Shown: in pieces, positions 1 to 9,711 of the stretch
Layout of the letters: every line of letters starts with the position of its first letter
Numbering within the stretch: position 1 is the stretch's first letter
Assembly (NCBI RefSeq): GCF_022429565.1
Contig: NZ_CP092487.1
Span: 1,273,001 to 1,337,000, forward strand
Source: Lutibacter sp. A64
GTDB taxonomy: Bacteria; Bacteroidota; Bacteroidia; Flavobacteriales; Flavobacteriaceae
Reading direction: 5' to 3'
Length of the DNA stretch: 64,000 nucleotides
Notes under the pieces: model-generated
What the model was told of the DNA's origin: nothing
The model's database searches: none
What the model saw: the letters and a program-made list of their open reading frames with translations, nothing else
Position numbers and translations under genes: made by a program

Positions 1-2211
1 AGCTAATCTAGATTTCACTCTGCGTTGTGTAAACACAGATACTAAAGACGTTAGCATTGCAACTCCTGCACTTGGTCCATCTTTAGGTGTTGCACCTTCT
101 GGAACGTGAATATGTACTTTGTACTCGTCTAAAATTTTAGGATCAATATCAAAATTTTCTGCATTAGCTCTTATATATTCCATTGCCAAAGTTGCAGACT
201 CTTTCATTACTTTACCAATATTACCGGTAATAGAAAGTCCTTTTCCTTTAGACACAATAGATTCTATAAACAATATATCTCCACCAACACTTGTCCAAGC
301 TAACCCAGTTACAACACCAGCAACATCGTTGCTTTCGTATTTATCGCGTTCTAGATGTGATGCTCCTAAAACTTTTTCAATAGTTTCATTGGTTATTTTA
401 ACATCGTATGCTTCTTCCATTGCAATAGATTTAGCAGCATAACGCACCATTTTAGCAATTTGCTTTTCTAAACCTCTAACTCCAGATTCACGTGTATAAG
501 CTTCTACAATTTTTTCTAATTGCTTCTTCCCTATCTGAATTTGTTTTGTTGTTAATCCGTGTTCTTTTATTTGTTTAGGTAATAAATGACGTTTGGCTAT
601 TTCTACTTTTTCTTCAATAGTATAACCAGAAACATTTATAATTTCCATTCGATCTCTTAACGCCCAAGGAATTGTAGATAAACTGTTTGCTGTTGCAACA
701 AATAACACTTTAGATAAATCGTAATCTAACTCTAAATAATTATCGTAAAAAGTAGTATTTTGTTCAGGATCTAGTACTTCTAACATCGCTGAAGATGGAT
801 CTCCATTATGACTAGATGCTGCTAATTTATCAATTTCATCCAAGACAAAAACTGGATTTGAAGTTCCTGCTTTTTTCAAATCTTTTATAATTCTTCCTGG
901 CATTGCTCCAATATATGTTTTTCTATGTCCTCTAATTTCGGCTTCATCTCTAACACCACCCAAAGACATTCTAACATATTTTCTACCTATAGATTCTGCA
1001 ATAGATTTCCCTAAAGAAGTTTTACCAACACCTGGAGGTCCGTATAAACAAATTATTGGCGATTTCATATCACCTTTTAATTTTAAAACAGCCAAATGCT
1101 CAATAATTCTTTCTTTCACTTTTTCTAAACCAAAATGATCACGATCTAATATTTTTTGAGCACGTTTTAAATCAAACTTATCTTTAGAGTACTCACCCCA
1201 AGGTAAATCTAATAATAAATCTAAATAATTACGTTGTACAGAATATTCTGCAACTTGTGGATTCATACGTTGTAAACGCCCTAATTCTTTATCAAAAGTC
1301 TCTTTTACTTCTTTACTCCATTTTTTAGATTTGGCTTTTTCTCGCATTTCATCTAACTCCTCGTCGTAAGAAACTCCACCTAATTCTTCTTGAATGGTTT
1401 TTAACTGTTGATGTAAATAATACTCACGTTGTTGCTGATCCATATCAGAACGTGTTTTAGATTGAATTACATTTCGCAACTCTAAACGTTGTAACTCTTC
1501 ATCCATCTTTTTTAAAGTAAGTAAAGCTCTTTCTTTTAGGTTTTCAACCTCTAAAAGTTCTTGTTTTTCTGAAACATTTAAGTTCATATTAGAAGAAACA
1601 AAATTGATTAAAAACGGCTTACTTTCTATATTTTTAATAGCAAAAGATGCTTCAGAAGGTAAATTAGGATTTTCTTTAATTATTCTGATAGCCATCTCTT
1701 TAATAGAGTCTATAATAGCTTCAAACTCTGGTTCTTTTTCTTCAGTTCTATCTTCTTTTCTTGGTTTTGTAATTGCCTGTAAATAAGGTTTTTCTTGTAC
1801 AAAACTATCAATTTCAAAAGGTTTTTTACCTTGAATTATAACAGTTGTGTTACCGTCAGGCATTTTTAACATACGCAAAATACGAGCTACCGTACCAACT
1901 CTATGCACATCATTTGTTGTTGGATCTTCAATAGCTTCATTCTTTTGTGCTACAACACCAATAATTTTATTTCCTTTATTTGCTTCTTTTATAAGTTGAA
2001 TAGATTTATCTCTACCGGCTGTAATAGGAATTACAACTCCTGGAAACAAGACAGTATTGCGTAAAGGTAATATTGGCAATACTTCTGGAACATCTTCTCT
2101 ATTTATCTCCTCTTCGTCTTCTGGAGTCATTAATGGTATTAAATCGGCATCTTCATCTAAGATATTCTGAAGTGACATATTGTCTAAATTTAAAAATTTT
2201 GATTTGCTCAT
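1..2211 (-). CDS. lon: Lon ATP-dependent protease, C-terminus cut by window edge
   Basis: Lon is a cytoplasmic AAA+ serine protease that degrades misfolded and regulatory proteins. Reading leftward from the ATG at 2211 gives 737 codons without a stop. Visible are an N-terminal substrate-binding domain (about residues 45-240), a coiled-coil linker, Walker [10 protein letters not shown] near residue 390, a Walker B segment with LDEIDKL near residue 450, and the protease signature PKDGPSAG with the catalytic serine at about residue 714. The catalytic lysine lies about 43 residues beyond this serine in other Lon proteins and would fall outside the window, so roughly 80 residues are missing. It is divergent from the ECF sigma gene at 2447, with 235 bases between them. 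Nothing suggests the gene is defective; the truncation is only the window boundary. Confidence 0.97.
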   Translation of the reverse strand, partial: MSKSKFLNLDNMSLQNILDEDADLIPLMTPEDEEEINREDVPEVLPILPLRNTVLFPGVVIPITAGRDKSIQLIKEANKGNKIIGVVAQKNEAIEDPTTNDVHRVGTVARILRMLKMPDGNTTVIIQGKKPFEIDSFVQEKPYLQAITKPRKEDRTEEKEPEFEAIIDSIKEMAIRIIKENPNLPSEASFAIKNIESKPFLINFVSSNMNLNVSEKQELLEVENLKERALLTLKKMDEELQRLELRNVIQSKTRSDMDQQQREYYLHQQLKTIQEELGGVSYDEELDEMREKAKSKKWSKEVKETFDKELGRLQRMNPQVAEYSVQRNYLDLLLDLPWGEYSKDKFDLKRAQKILDRDHFGLEKVKERIIEHLAVLKLKGDMKSPIICLYGPPGVGKTSLGKSIAESIGRKYVRMSLGGVRDEAEIRGHRKTYIGAMPGRIIKDLKKAGTSNPVFVLDEIDKLAASSHNGDPSSAMLEVLDPEQNTTFYDNYLELDYDLSKVLFVATANSLSTIPWALRDRMEIINVSGYTIEEKVEIAKRHLLPKQIKEHGLTTKQIQIGKKQLEKIVEAYTRESGVRGLEKQIAKMVRYAAKSIAMEEAYDVKITNETIEKVLGASHLERDKYESNDVAGVVTGLAWTSVGGDILFIESIVSKGKGLSITGNIGKVMKESATLAMEYIRANAENFDIDPKILDEYKVHIHVPEGATPKDGPSAGVAMLTSLVSVFTQRRVKSRLA

Positions 2212-2446
2212 AGTTTATTTTGGGTCATTTTGTCATTTAAAAATTTTCAATTAAGAAAAACTTTTACGCAAAATAATTATATTTTCTTGATTATCAATAA
2301 TTTGAAATATAAAAATTTTTATATTCTATATATAAATTTCAATTGTTATGCCAAATTAAGAATTACCCACTAAATAAATTTTAGTAATTTTAATAGAAAA
2401 GTGTAACAGATAAATAAAGTTAAAGTCTTTTAGGTAACAATCAATT

Positions 2447-2995
2447 TTGAAAACAGTAAACCTACATAGCAACCCATTAATTGAAAAATGCAAAAAAGGC
2501 GATACATCCGCACAATTTGCAATTTACAAACAATATTATAAAGCTATGTACAACACATCTTTTAGAATTGTAAATGATTCTTTTGAAGCTGAAGATATTA
2601 TGCAAGAATCTTTTTTAGCAGCATTTACAAAATTAGATTCATTTAGTGAAACTGTAACCTTTGGAGCTTGGTTAAAAAGAATAGTAATTAACAAAAGTAT
2701 TACAGCTCTAAAAAAGAATAACAATATTCATAAAATGCCTATTGATAAGGTTTTAATTACTGAAGAAGAAATAGACACTCAAAATTATAAAAAATTAAAT
2801 ATTAACAATATTTTAGCTGCTTTAAAATCACTAAAAAACAATTATAAAATTGCATTAACCCTTTATTTAATTGAAGGTTATGATTACGAAGAAATTGCTC
2901 AAATAATGGATATTTCTTATGAAAATAGTAGAACTACCATATCAAGAGCTAAAAGCAAATTAAGACAATTTTTATCAAACAAAAATGAAAGATAA
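2447..2995 (+). CDS. ECF-type RNA polymerase sigma factor (module 1)
   Basis: A 182-residue extracytoplasmic-function sigma factor. Region 2 spans about residues 20-85 and includes the core-binding and -10 recognition helix (AEDIMQESF, then FGAWLKRIVINKSI). Region 4 with its helix-turn-helix spans about 120-178 (LYLIEGYDYEEIAQIMDIS). The start is a TTG; no ATG lies upstream in frame at a suitable place. Its last 11 bases overlap the next gene, a single-span membrane protein that is probably its anti-sigma factor, followed by an exported adhesin-like protein. The three genes look like one translationally coupled operon. It is a paralogue of the sigma factor at 9039-9575. Its promoter target is unknown; ECF systems commonly activate their own operon. 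Confidence 0.93.
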   Translation: MKTVNLHSNPLIEKCKKGDTSAQFAIYKQYYKAMYNTSFRIVNDSFEAEDIMQESFLAAFTKLDSFSETVTFGAWLKRIVINKSITALKKNNNIHKMPIDKVLITEEEIDTQNYKKLNINNILAALKSLKNNYKIALTLYLIEGYDYEEIAQIMDISYENSRTTISRAKSKLRQFLSNKNER

Positions 2996-3527
2996 TTTAG
3001 ATGACATATTTAAAAATTTAAAAGGTCAATTTGATATTGAAGCACCAAAACCTGGGCATTTTAATCGATTTAAAGATAAATTAAAACAACCTAAAAATAA
3101 GCCTAAAAAAAACAATATAAAATTGTATTCAGTTATAACAATTGCAGCGTCGATACTTTTACTTTTTGGCGTTTGGCTAGGAGCTTCTTTTTCAAACAAA
3201 GGTATGGAACTTGCTAAGGTTTCAACAGAAATGAAAGAAACCCAAAGTTATTTTGTAACTACTATTAAAAAAGAACTTTCACTTATAGAAAAAGAGCGAA
3301 ATAATACAACAGATCAACTTATAACCGATGCTCTAAAACAAATTAAAAAACTTGAAAACGAATACAATAAACTTACTTTAGAACTTAAATTAAGTACTAC
3401 AGATAAACGAATTATATATGCAATGATTTCTAATTTTCAACAACGTATTGAAATATTACAAAGTGTATTAATTCAAATAAATGAAATAAAACAATTAAAA
3501 TCAGAAGAAAATGAAAACTATGTATAA
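2985..3527 (+). CDS. Single-span membrane protein, probable anti-sigma factor (module 1)
   Basis: A 180-residue protein with a basic cytoplasmic N-terminus (1-46), one transmembrane segment at about 47-67, and a charged, helical, probably coiled-coil periplasmic part (about 75-175). It starts inside the end of the ECF sigma gene and its own end overlaps the next gene by 17 bases, so the three products are probably made together. Position, size and topology match the membrane anti-sigma factors that accompany flavobacterial ECF sigmas, but no zinc-binding anti-sigma motif is visible, so the role is inferred from context. Its C-terminal half aligns residue by residue with the remnant at 8677-9046: both contain a region ending in QINE-(I/L)-K and then ENEN close to the stop. 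Confidence 0.75.
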   Translation: MKDNLDDIFKNLKGQFDIEAPKPGHFNRFKDKLKQPKNKPKKNNIKLYSVITIAASILLLFGVWLGASFSNKGMELAKVSTEMKETQSYFVTTIKKELSLIEKERNNTTDQLITDALKQIKKLENEYNKLTLELKLSTTDKRIIYAMISNFQQRIEILQSVLIQINEIKQLKSEENENYV

Positions 3528-4590
3528 AATAATGTTTCTATTATTTTTTATTCCTCTTACAATATTTGCAACCGAAAAAAAAGGTAAATACACAAAAAGT
3601 AAAATACTTAAAAAGGAATATTCTGTAAACAAAAATGCAACTTTAAATATTACCAACAAATACGGTAATATTAGCATTGCAACTTGGAACGAAAATCGTA
3701 TTGCTATTAAAGTAACTATTACTACCAATGGATATGACGAGGAAAAAGTTGAAGAAAAATTAGAACAAATTGATGTTGATTTTAAAGGAAATTCTAACAA
3801 TGTTTCTGCTGAAACTATTATAGAAAAAACCTCACGTTCTTGGAATTTATTGCGCTGGGGAAAAAGTAATAATATAAATATTGAGATTAATTATTTAATT
3901 CAAATGCCGCTTACAAATAATGTGAATTTAACAAATGATTATGGAGCTATAACTTTAGATAGACTAGAAGGAATTTCTAAAATTAATTGCAATTATGGCA
4001 AAATAACCATTGGAGAATTGAAGAACACCAACAATTCAATAAATATTGATTACACTAACAATTCAACTATATATTTTATGGAAGATGGTATTATTAATGC
4101 TGATTACTCTACACTTCATATCGACAGATCTAAAAGAGTTAAATTAAACGCCGATTACTCTCATTTATCTTTTGAAATGATTGCCGTTTTAGATTACAAT
4201 TGCGATTATGGTAGCTTAAAAATTGGAGATTCTGGTAATATTACAGGAAATAGTGATTATATGCATACTATTGTAGAAAAATTAAGAGGACGAGGAAATT
4301 TTGATATGGATTATGGTTCTTTAAAAATTGAAGAATTAGGAAATGAATTTAAAGATATTACAGTAAAATCTTCCTATGCACATACTAAGATTGGGGTAAA
4401 ACCAACTAATAGTTTTTTGCTAAATGCAACTTTAAGTTATGGAAATTTAAACTACAAAAATGGTTTTACTTTTAATAAAGAACTTATAAAAACAACCACT
4501 AAATACTATGAAGGTTTTTACAATTCTTCAGATAGTAAAAGTAATATTACTATAAATTCTAGTTATGGATCAGTTACTTTTACTGAGTAA
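3511..4590 (+). CDS. Exported DUF4097-like repeat protein (module 1)
   Basis: A 359-residue protein with an N-terminal signal peptide (hydrophobic 6-19, cleavage near FA-TE). The mature part consists of short beta-strand repeats, many with the pattern DYG-(A/S)-(L/I)-xI or DYSxL, at about 20-30 residue spacing from residue 140 onward. This is the look of a beta-solenoid adhesin-like domain of the DUF4097/DUF2807 kind. No catalytic residues are recognisable. It is the last gene of the sigma/anti-sigma operon and may be part of the signal-sensing or output side of that system at the cell surface. It is distantly similar in architecture and early motif (a short strand followed by an I-x-I-W-(N/D) turn) to the product of 7422-8696. 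Confidence 0.7.
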   Translation: MKTMYKIMFLLFFIPLTIFATEKKGKYTKSKILKKEYSVNKNATLNITNKYGNISIATWNENRIAIKVTITTNGYDEEKVEEKLEQIDVDFKGNSNNVSAETIIEKTSRSWNLLRWGKSNNINIEINYLIQMPLTNNVNLTNDYGAITLDRLEGISKINCNYGKITIGELKNTNNSINIDYTNNSTIYFMEDGIINADYSTLHIDRSKRVKLNADYSHLSFEMIAVLDYNCDYGSLKIGDSGNITGNSDYMHTIVEKLRGRGNFDMDYGSLKIEELGNEFKDITVKSSYAHTKIGVKPTNSFLLNATLSYGNLNYKNGFTFNKELIKTTTKYYEGFYNSSDSKSNITINSSYGSVTFTE

Positions 4591-4626
4591 AAATTAAAGT
4601 TAACATTTCCCAGTTAGATAAATATA

Positions 4627-4673
4627 ATTCAGCATCACTCAGAAATCTTTCCTTATTCTGATGGATGCTGAAT
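4627..4673. terminator. Hairpin between convergent genes, candidate bidirectional terminator
   Basis: Perfect 10-base arms ATTCAGCATC (4627-4636) and GATGCTGAAT (4664-4673), with an inner CAGAA/TTCTG pairing. It lies between the rightward module-1 operon (ending 4590) and the leftward lgt (ending 4706). The flanking T-runs are weak, so termination is inferred from position and structure. Confidence 0.5.
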
Positions 4674-4705
4674 AAAGTTTAATATGATGGTTGTAACTAA
4701 AATTC

Positions 4706-5530
4706 CTATTTCGAATTTGATGTTCTAAACATAAAGTACAATCCCATTAAAACTAATGGTATGCTTAAAACTTGACCTGTATTTAAACCTAAAATCCAAT
4801 TTTCTCTACCTTCAACTTGAGCTTCTTTAAAAAATTCAATTACAAATCTGGCAAAAAACGTCAACGCAAAATACATTCCGAATAAATACCCTAATTTTTG
4901 TTTTTTATTAGTTTTCCAGTATATAAACCACAAAATAGCGAATATTATTACATAACTAATTGCTTCATATAATTGCGCTGGATGACGCGGAAAATCTTCT
5001 CCTAAACGTTGAAAAACAAAACCATAATCGGTTCCTGTAGGTTTTCCAATAATTTCAGAATTCATTAAATTACCAAGCCTTACAAATGCACCACCAATTG
5101 CTGAGACTATAACAACCCTATCTAATATAAATAGCAAGGGTTTTTTAAGTACTTTTCTACTATATAAATACATTGCTATTATTGCTCCAATTACAGCACC
5201 GTGACTAGCCAAACCGGCAAAACCTGTAAACTTAAATGTTGGAGAAAATTGAAATGGTAAAATTACTTCTAATGGTTTTCTAAATAAAAACTCTGGATCG
5301 TAAAACAAAAAATGCCCTAACCTTGCTCCTATTAAAATTGAAATCACCATATAAATAAAAAGTGAATCTAATTTTTCAAGTGGAATTTTTTCATTGATAA
5401 ATATTTTTTTCATCAAATGCAATCCTAATGTAAATGCAATAACAAACATTAAGCTGTAATAACGAACTGCAAACGAACCAATTTTAAATATTTCTGGTGC
5501 CGGATTCCAATCTATTTGAAGTAATATCAT
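4706..5530 (-). CDS. lgt: Prolipoprotein diacylglyceryl transferase
   Basis: Lgt transfers the diacylglyceryl group from phosphatidylglycerol to the lipobox cysteine of prolipoproteins in the inner membrane, the first step of lipoprotein maturation. The 274-residue product has about seven membrane segments. It contains the family signature RLGNLMNSEIIG and the conserved GARLGHFLFYDP stretch, as well as the HPAQLYEA segment. Length is normal. It is the last gene of a cysS-yidD-lgt operon, 17 bases behind yidD. Several lipoproteins with typical lipoboxes are encoded elsewhere in the window (for example at 15304, 16043, 16575 and 17681). Confidence 0.97.
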   Translation of the reverse strand: MILLQIDWNPAPEIFKIGSFAVRYYSLMFVIAFTLGLHLMKKIFINEKIPLEKLDSLFIYMVISILIGARLGHFLFYDPEFLFRKPLEVILPFQFSPTFKFTGFAGLASHGAVIGAIIAMYLYSRKVLKKPLLFILDRVVIVSAIGGAFVRLGNLMNSEIIGKPTGTDYGFVFQRLGEDFPRHPAQLYEAISYVIIFAILWFIYWKTNKKQKLGYLFGMYFALTFFARFVIEFFKEAQVEGRENWILGLNTGQVLSIPLVLMGLYFMFRTSNSK

Positions 5531-5547
5531 TTTAAAATGTATAAAAT

Positions 5548-5808
5548 TTAATTATTTTTTTCTTTTGTTTTCGGTTTTTCTGGAACTGGATCATAGCCAC
5601 TTCCACCCCAGGGATGGCAACTACCTATTCTTTTTATTGCCAACCAACCTCCTTTAAAAATTCCATGAACTTTTAAAGCTTCAAGCGTGTAACTAGAACA
5701 AGTTGGAGTATATCTACAAGCAGATGGCGTATACGGTGAAATTGCTGCTTGGTAAAAACGCACCAACCAAATAAAAGGAATTGCTAATATTTTTGCTATA
5801 CTTTTCAA
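5548..5808 (-). CDS. yidD: Membrane protein insertion efficiency factor YidD
   Basis: An 86-residue amphipathic protein of the YidD family, which assists YidC-dependent insertion of membrane proteins. Diagnostic segments are RFYQAAISP (about 17-25), the cysteine-containing [11 protein letters not shown] (31-41), and the end motif [17 protein letters not shown] (about 60-76). One base separates it from the end of cysS and 17 from lgt, so the three are co-transcribed. Length and motifs are intact. Confidence 0.96.
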   Translation of the reverse strand: MKSIAKILAIPFIWLVRFYQAAISPYTPSACRYTPTCSSYTLEALKVHGIFKGGWLAIKRIGSCHPWGGSGYDPVPEKPKTKEKNN

Positions 5809-5809
5809 A

Positions 5810-7288
5810 TTAATTTACTGAAAAAGTAGTTCCTTCTTTTCCATCTTTTAATTGAATTCCTAAATCTGCTAACTGATCTCTAATTTTATCAGACAATGCC
5901 CAATCTTTATTAGCTCTTGCATTTTTTCGCATTTCAATAAGCATAGATACAACACCCGATAATTTATCTGAACTATCTTCTTGCAACTCATTTTTAAGTC
6001 CTAAAACATCAAATACAAAAGCGTTAATTGTTGTTGCAAAATCTTGTAAATCTTCTTCTGAAATTGTTGCTTTCTTTTCAATTAGTAAATTAATATATTT
6101 AACAGCATCAAATAAATTAGCAATTAACATTGGAGTGTTAAAATCATCGTTCATAGCATCGTAACATTTTTGTTTCCATGCTTTAAAATCTAACGATGAA
6201 GTTTTACCTGCTTCAATTTTATCTAAACTACTTACGGCTTCCATTAATTTAATATATCCTTTTTCTGAAGCTTCTAATCCTGCATTTGTAAAATCTAAAA
6301 TACTACGGTAATTAGCTTGCAACATAAAAAAACGCGTTGCACTTGGTGAAAATGCTTTACTCAAAATTTTATTATTTCCTGAAAATATTTCATTCGGTAA
6401 AATAAAATTCCCTGTTGATTTTGCCATTTTCTGACCGTTTAAAATCAACATATTTGCATGCATCCAATAATTTACAGGATTTACACCATTATTAGTTTTA
6501 GATTGTGCTATTTCACATTCGTGATGTGGAAATTTTAAATCCATTCCACCACCGTGAATATCAAAAGTTTCACCTAAATATTTTGTACTCATAGCTGAAC
6601 ATTCTAAATGCCAACCCGGAAAACCATCGCTCCAAGGTGAAGGCCAACGCATAATATGACGTTCGTCTGCTTTTTTCCATAGTGCAAAATCTTGTGGGTT
6701 TTTCTTTTCTGATTGTCCGTCTAAAGTTCTTGTATTATGAATAGAATCTTCAATATTTCTACCTGAAAGAATACCGTAATGTTCGGTTTCATTGTATTTT
6801 AACACATCAAAATACACCGATCCATTCACTTCATAAGCTAATCCTTTAGCTAAAATATCTTTAATTATTTCAATTTGTTCAACTATATGTCCAGTTGCGG
6901 TAGGTTCTATACTTGGCGGTAAATTATTTATAGTTTGCAAAGTATTATGGAAGTCAACGGTATAACGTTGTACCACTTCCATTGGTTCAATCTGCTCTAA
7001 ACGTGCTTTTTTAGCAATACGATCTTCACCTGCATCAGCATCGTTTTCTAAATGACCAGCATCGGTAATATTACGCACATAACGTACTTTATAGCCTAAA
7101 TGTTTTAAATAACGGAAAATCATATCAAAAGACATAAATGTTCTTACATTTCCTAAATGTACATTGCTATAAACTGTAGGACCGCAAACATACATTCCAA
7201 CTTTTCCGTCTATTACGGGTTTGAAAATTTCTTTAGTTTTAGTTAAAGAATTGTATATTTTTAGCTGATTTGATTTGTATAATTCCAT
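5810..7288 (-). CDS. cysS: Cysteinyl-tRNA synthetase
   Basis: A 492-residue class I aminoacyl-tRNA synthetase that charges tRNA-Cys. The HIGH motif appears as HLGN at residues 44-47, preceded by the zinc-ligand cysteine C35 in YVCGPTVYS. Further zinc ligands lie in WHLECSAMS and FPHHECE. The KMSKS loop is KMAKSTGNF, near residue 290. The C-terminal anticodon-binding DALR-like region is present. First gene of the cysS-yidD-lgt operon. Complete and ordinary for the family. Confidence 0.98.
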   Translation of the reverse strand: MELYKSNQLKIYNSLTKTKEIFKPVIDGKVGMYVCGPTVYSNVHLGNVRTFMSFDMIFRYLKHLGYKVRYVRNITDAGHLENDADAGEDRIAKKARLEQIEPMEVVQRYTVDFHNTLQTINNLPPSIEPTATGHIVEQIEIIKDILAKGLAYEVNGSVYFDVLKYNETEHYGILSGRNIEDSIHNTRTLDGQSEKKNPQDFALWKKADERHIMRWPSPWSDGFPGWHLECSAMSTKYLGETFDIHGGGMDLKFPHHECEIAQSKTNNGVNPVNYWMHANMLILNGQKMAKSTGNFILPNEIFSGNNKILSKAFSPSATRFFMLQANYRSILDFTNAGLEASEKGYIKLMEAVSSLDKIEAGKTSSLDFKAWKQKCYDAMNDDFNTPMLIANLFDAVKYINLLIEKKATISEEDLQDFATTINAFVFDVLGLKNELQEDSSDKLSGVVSMLIEMRKNARANKDWALSDKIRDQLADLGIQLKDGKEGTTFSVN

Positions 7289-7421
7289 TAATAATAGTTT
7301 GCATTTGAATCTGTAAAGATAATAACAATTATGTAACGGAAAAACTTTCTATTTGTTAATACTAAGTTATAATAATGGATTTTTTAAATCAATATTTGAA
7401 ACACACTTTAGCTAACTAATT

Positions 7422-8696
7422 TTAATTAAAAGTGATTTCACTTAAATTAGTAGATAAGTAAATAATATTTTCTGTTTTTTTACTTGAACTAAAGTTTCCT
7501 TTAATACTTGTTTCATGTGAATTTAGAACTTCTAAAAAAGAATTTTGTAAAAAATCGGTATTACTTAAATCTGTTTTAATCTTACTTTTTTTAGTATCTA
7601 ACCAAAAATTTGTAGTTATGGCCTTTAAAGGTATTTTAACCATAGCATATTCTAAATTTATTTTTAATTTTTCAAAATCTGAAATAAGTGAACTAATATA
7701 TAAACCTCCAAATTGTTGATTAAAAGTTATATTTCTACCAACTACATCTACCCCAACATAAGAATAATTTGAATCTATAAAAACGGTATTTAGTTTTCCA
7801 AAAATTGCATTACTAGCATTATTCAAGAAAACTGAACCTGAATTTAACTCTGAAATATTAATATGAGTACCTTTAAATGTTAATTTATTATCTAAACCAG
7901 TTAGTACCCCTCCAGTAAAACTACCATATTCCATATTAATTAATAATTTATTGTTAGATTTTGAAATACCAACATTTCCTTTGCTTACATTTAAATTAAA
8001 ACTTGCATTTTTTGGAACTTTAATTTTTAATTTTTTTTCAACCTTTCTAGTTTCATCAACTTCTTCTTTAGGTAATGGCATTCTATAAGTAATAGTGGCA
8101 GTATATTTATTATTTCCTAAATTTTTCGGCAACCTATTAGATTCTAATATTTTTTGTATAGAATCGTATTTTAGTTTTATAGATTTACTTCCAAATTCAT
8201 CTACAGTTTTAGCTAAAACTGCCTGGTAATTTTTTAAATAATTTGAATCGGCTTTATACTCATTAAAATCGAATGTTGGTAATTGCAAAAAATGTTGTTC
8301 AACAAAACCAAAGTCTTTTTTTAAAATATCTTCATCATCAAATGTTAAAAATGGATAAATATCATTAGAAGTTGATGCTGTTGATCTAATAAAATCTGTA
8401 TCAAAAGATGAAGTTATTTGAACCTTACTTTTGTTTGCTAATGCTTCAAATCTCCACTGTTTTAATAATAAATCAGCTTCTTTCTTTTCAACTCCTGTTA
8501 CATACATAACTGCCTCTACAGAAACTTCGTCTCTATCCCAAATTTCAATTTCAACATCTGTAAAAGAAGCACTTAATTCAATCTCAACATCACCATTGAC
8601 CTTAAAAAGCTCTGATAGTTTTTTATTAAAATTTTGTGCATTTACAACTGTTGTTAATAGAAAAAATGCTGTAATATTAAATATGAACGTTTTCAT
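7422..8696 (-). CDS. Exported DUF4097-like protein (module 2)
   Basis: About 424 residues with a clear signal peptide (FFLLTTVVNAQ, cleavage after A). The reading frame extends to a TTG at 8702, but the ATG at 8696 gives a better signal peptide start and overlaps the degenerate anti-sigma gene by 20 bases. Region 30-100 resembles the start of the module-1 exported protein (strand, then IEIWDRDEV). Residues 240-424 are predicted beta-strand repeats like those of DUF4097 proteins. No catalytic motif is visible. It is the distal gene of the second sigma operon and probably an envelope protein controlled by it. Function unknown. Confidence 0.7.
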   Translation of the reverse strand: MKTFIFNITAFFLLTTVVNAQNFNKKLSELFKVNGDVEIELSASFTDVEIEIWDRDEVSVEAVMYVTGVEKKEADLLLKQWRFEALANKSKVQITSSFDTDFIRSTASTSNDIYPFLTFDDEDILKKDFGFVEQHFLQLPTFDFNEYKADSNYLKNYQAVLAKTVDEFGSKSIKLKYDSIQKILESNRLPKNLGNNKYTATITYRMPLPKEEVDETRKVEKKLKIKVPKNASFNLNVSKGNVGISKSNNKLLINMEYGSFTGGVLTGLDNKLTFKGTHINISELNSGSVFLNNASNAIFGKLNTVFIDSNYSYVGVDVVGRNITFNQQFGGLYISSLISDFEKLKINLEYAMVKIPLKAITTNFWLDTKKSKIKTDLSNTDFLQNSFLEVLNSHETSIKGNFSSSKKTENIIYLSTNLSEITFN

Positions 8697-9046
8697 TTTC
8701 AATTGTATTTAAGTTTTTCAATTCGTTTATTTGTTCTTTTAATCGTATTAATAATTTCAAGCGTAATTGTAAATTATCAATTAATGCATTAATTGTAACA
8801 TCATTTAAACCTTGATTTTTTAAGGTTTCTGTTAAATCTTTATAATCTAAAGTTAGCTCTCCTATTTTTTTTAAATAATCATCTAATAGTTCTTTATTAT
8901 CTTTTGTTTCTTCTAAATTTGATATTTCTGTATATATACTTACTAAATAATAATTTTCAATATTTTTAAAATCAGGAGAGATTCTTTGATAATTTATTTA
9001 AACTAATTTGTTCTTTTTTTAATATTTTTTTTAAATCTTTAGACAT
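8677..9046 (-). pseudogene. Degenerate anti-sigma factor gene (internal deletion plus frameshift)
   Basis: An ATG at 9046, overlapping the end of the sigma gene by 8 bases, opens a frame coding MSKDLKKILKK... that stops after 24 codons (TGA, about 8972-8974). In another frame, from about codon 21 on, about 100 codons run to the TAA at 8677-8679 and encode YQRISPDFKNIENYYL and onward. This aligns well with residues 76-180 of the intact anti-sigma-like protein of module 1, including the QINELK and ENEN ends. The missing part corresponds to about residues 23-75 of that protein, including its whole transmembrane segment. So the gene has lost roughly 50 codons and its frame. The stretch could also reflect an assembly error, but the loss of a defined middle segment argues for a real deletion. 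Confidence 0.75.
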
Positions 9047-9575
9047 AAGTATATGTTTTTAATTTATTCTTACCTCGCATCAACTGCGATCTAGAAGTAG
9101 CTTCAGCAATATTTAAAATTTTTGAAATTTCTTTATGATCGAACCCTTCAATTAAATATAAATTTAAAACTACTTTGTATTTTTCGGGTAAATTGTTAAT
9201 TATTACAACCACAATATCTATTGTGATTTCAGTATCTACACCCCAATCATCATCCTCTAAATTTGAAATATTGTTTTCTTCAATAGAAACCAATTCAATT
9301 TTTTTCTTTTTTAAGTAGTCTATACATTGATTAATTACAATTTTTTTAATCCATGCACCTATTGAAACTTCACCTTTAAAATTGTTTATATCTTTAAAAA
9401 CCTTGATAAAAGCATCTTGCATAATATCTTCAGCTTCTATATTATTTTTAACATAACGATTAGCAATTACAAACATCGCATCACAATATAAATCATACAA
9501 CTGCATCTGTGCTTTTGCTTTATTCAACTTGCAGTTTGCAATAATTTGGTTGTGTAAATAATTAGTTTTACTCAT
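9039..9575 (-). CDS. ECF-type RNA polymerase sigma factor (module 2)
   Basis: A 178-residue ECF sigma factor. Region 2 is at about residues 22-90 (AEDIMQDAFIKVF, then IGAWIKKIVINQCIDYLKKK). Region 4 is at about 125-175 (LPEKYKVVLNLYLIEGFDHKEISKILNIAE). It is a paralogue of the sigma at 2447, with the same AEDIMQ(E/D) and LYLIEG motifs. Downstream lie a broken anti-sigma gene and an exported protein gene. The sigma itself is intact, so it may act without its membrane-bound inhibitor. Confidence 0.93.
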   Translation of the reverse strand: MSKTNYLHNQIIANCKLNKAKAQMQLYDLYCDAMFVIANRYVKNNIEAEDIMQDAFIKVFKDINNFKGEVSIGAWIKKIVINQCIDYLKKKKIELVSIEENNISNLEDDDWGVDTEITIDIVVVIINNLPEKYKVVLNLYLIEGFDHKEISKILNIAEATSRSQLMRGKNKLKTYTYV

Positions 9576-9711
9576 TTAATAATTGACTTCTATAAATAAA
9601 GACGAAACATTATTTAGTGCGTTGCATTTTTATCAAAATAAAAATTTTAAATTTACCAAAATTTTATTGAGCTCACTATTCAGCTTAAATTAATAAAAGA
9701 ATAAAATAAAA

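Noticed and set aside
119-442. Rightward 107-codon open frame
   Set aside because: Lies wholly antisense inside lon; its composition is that of a shadow frame and it has no start context.
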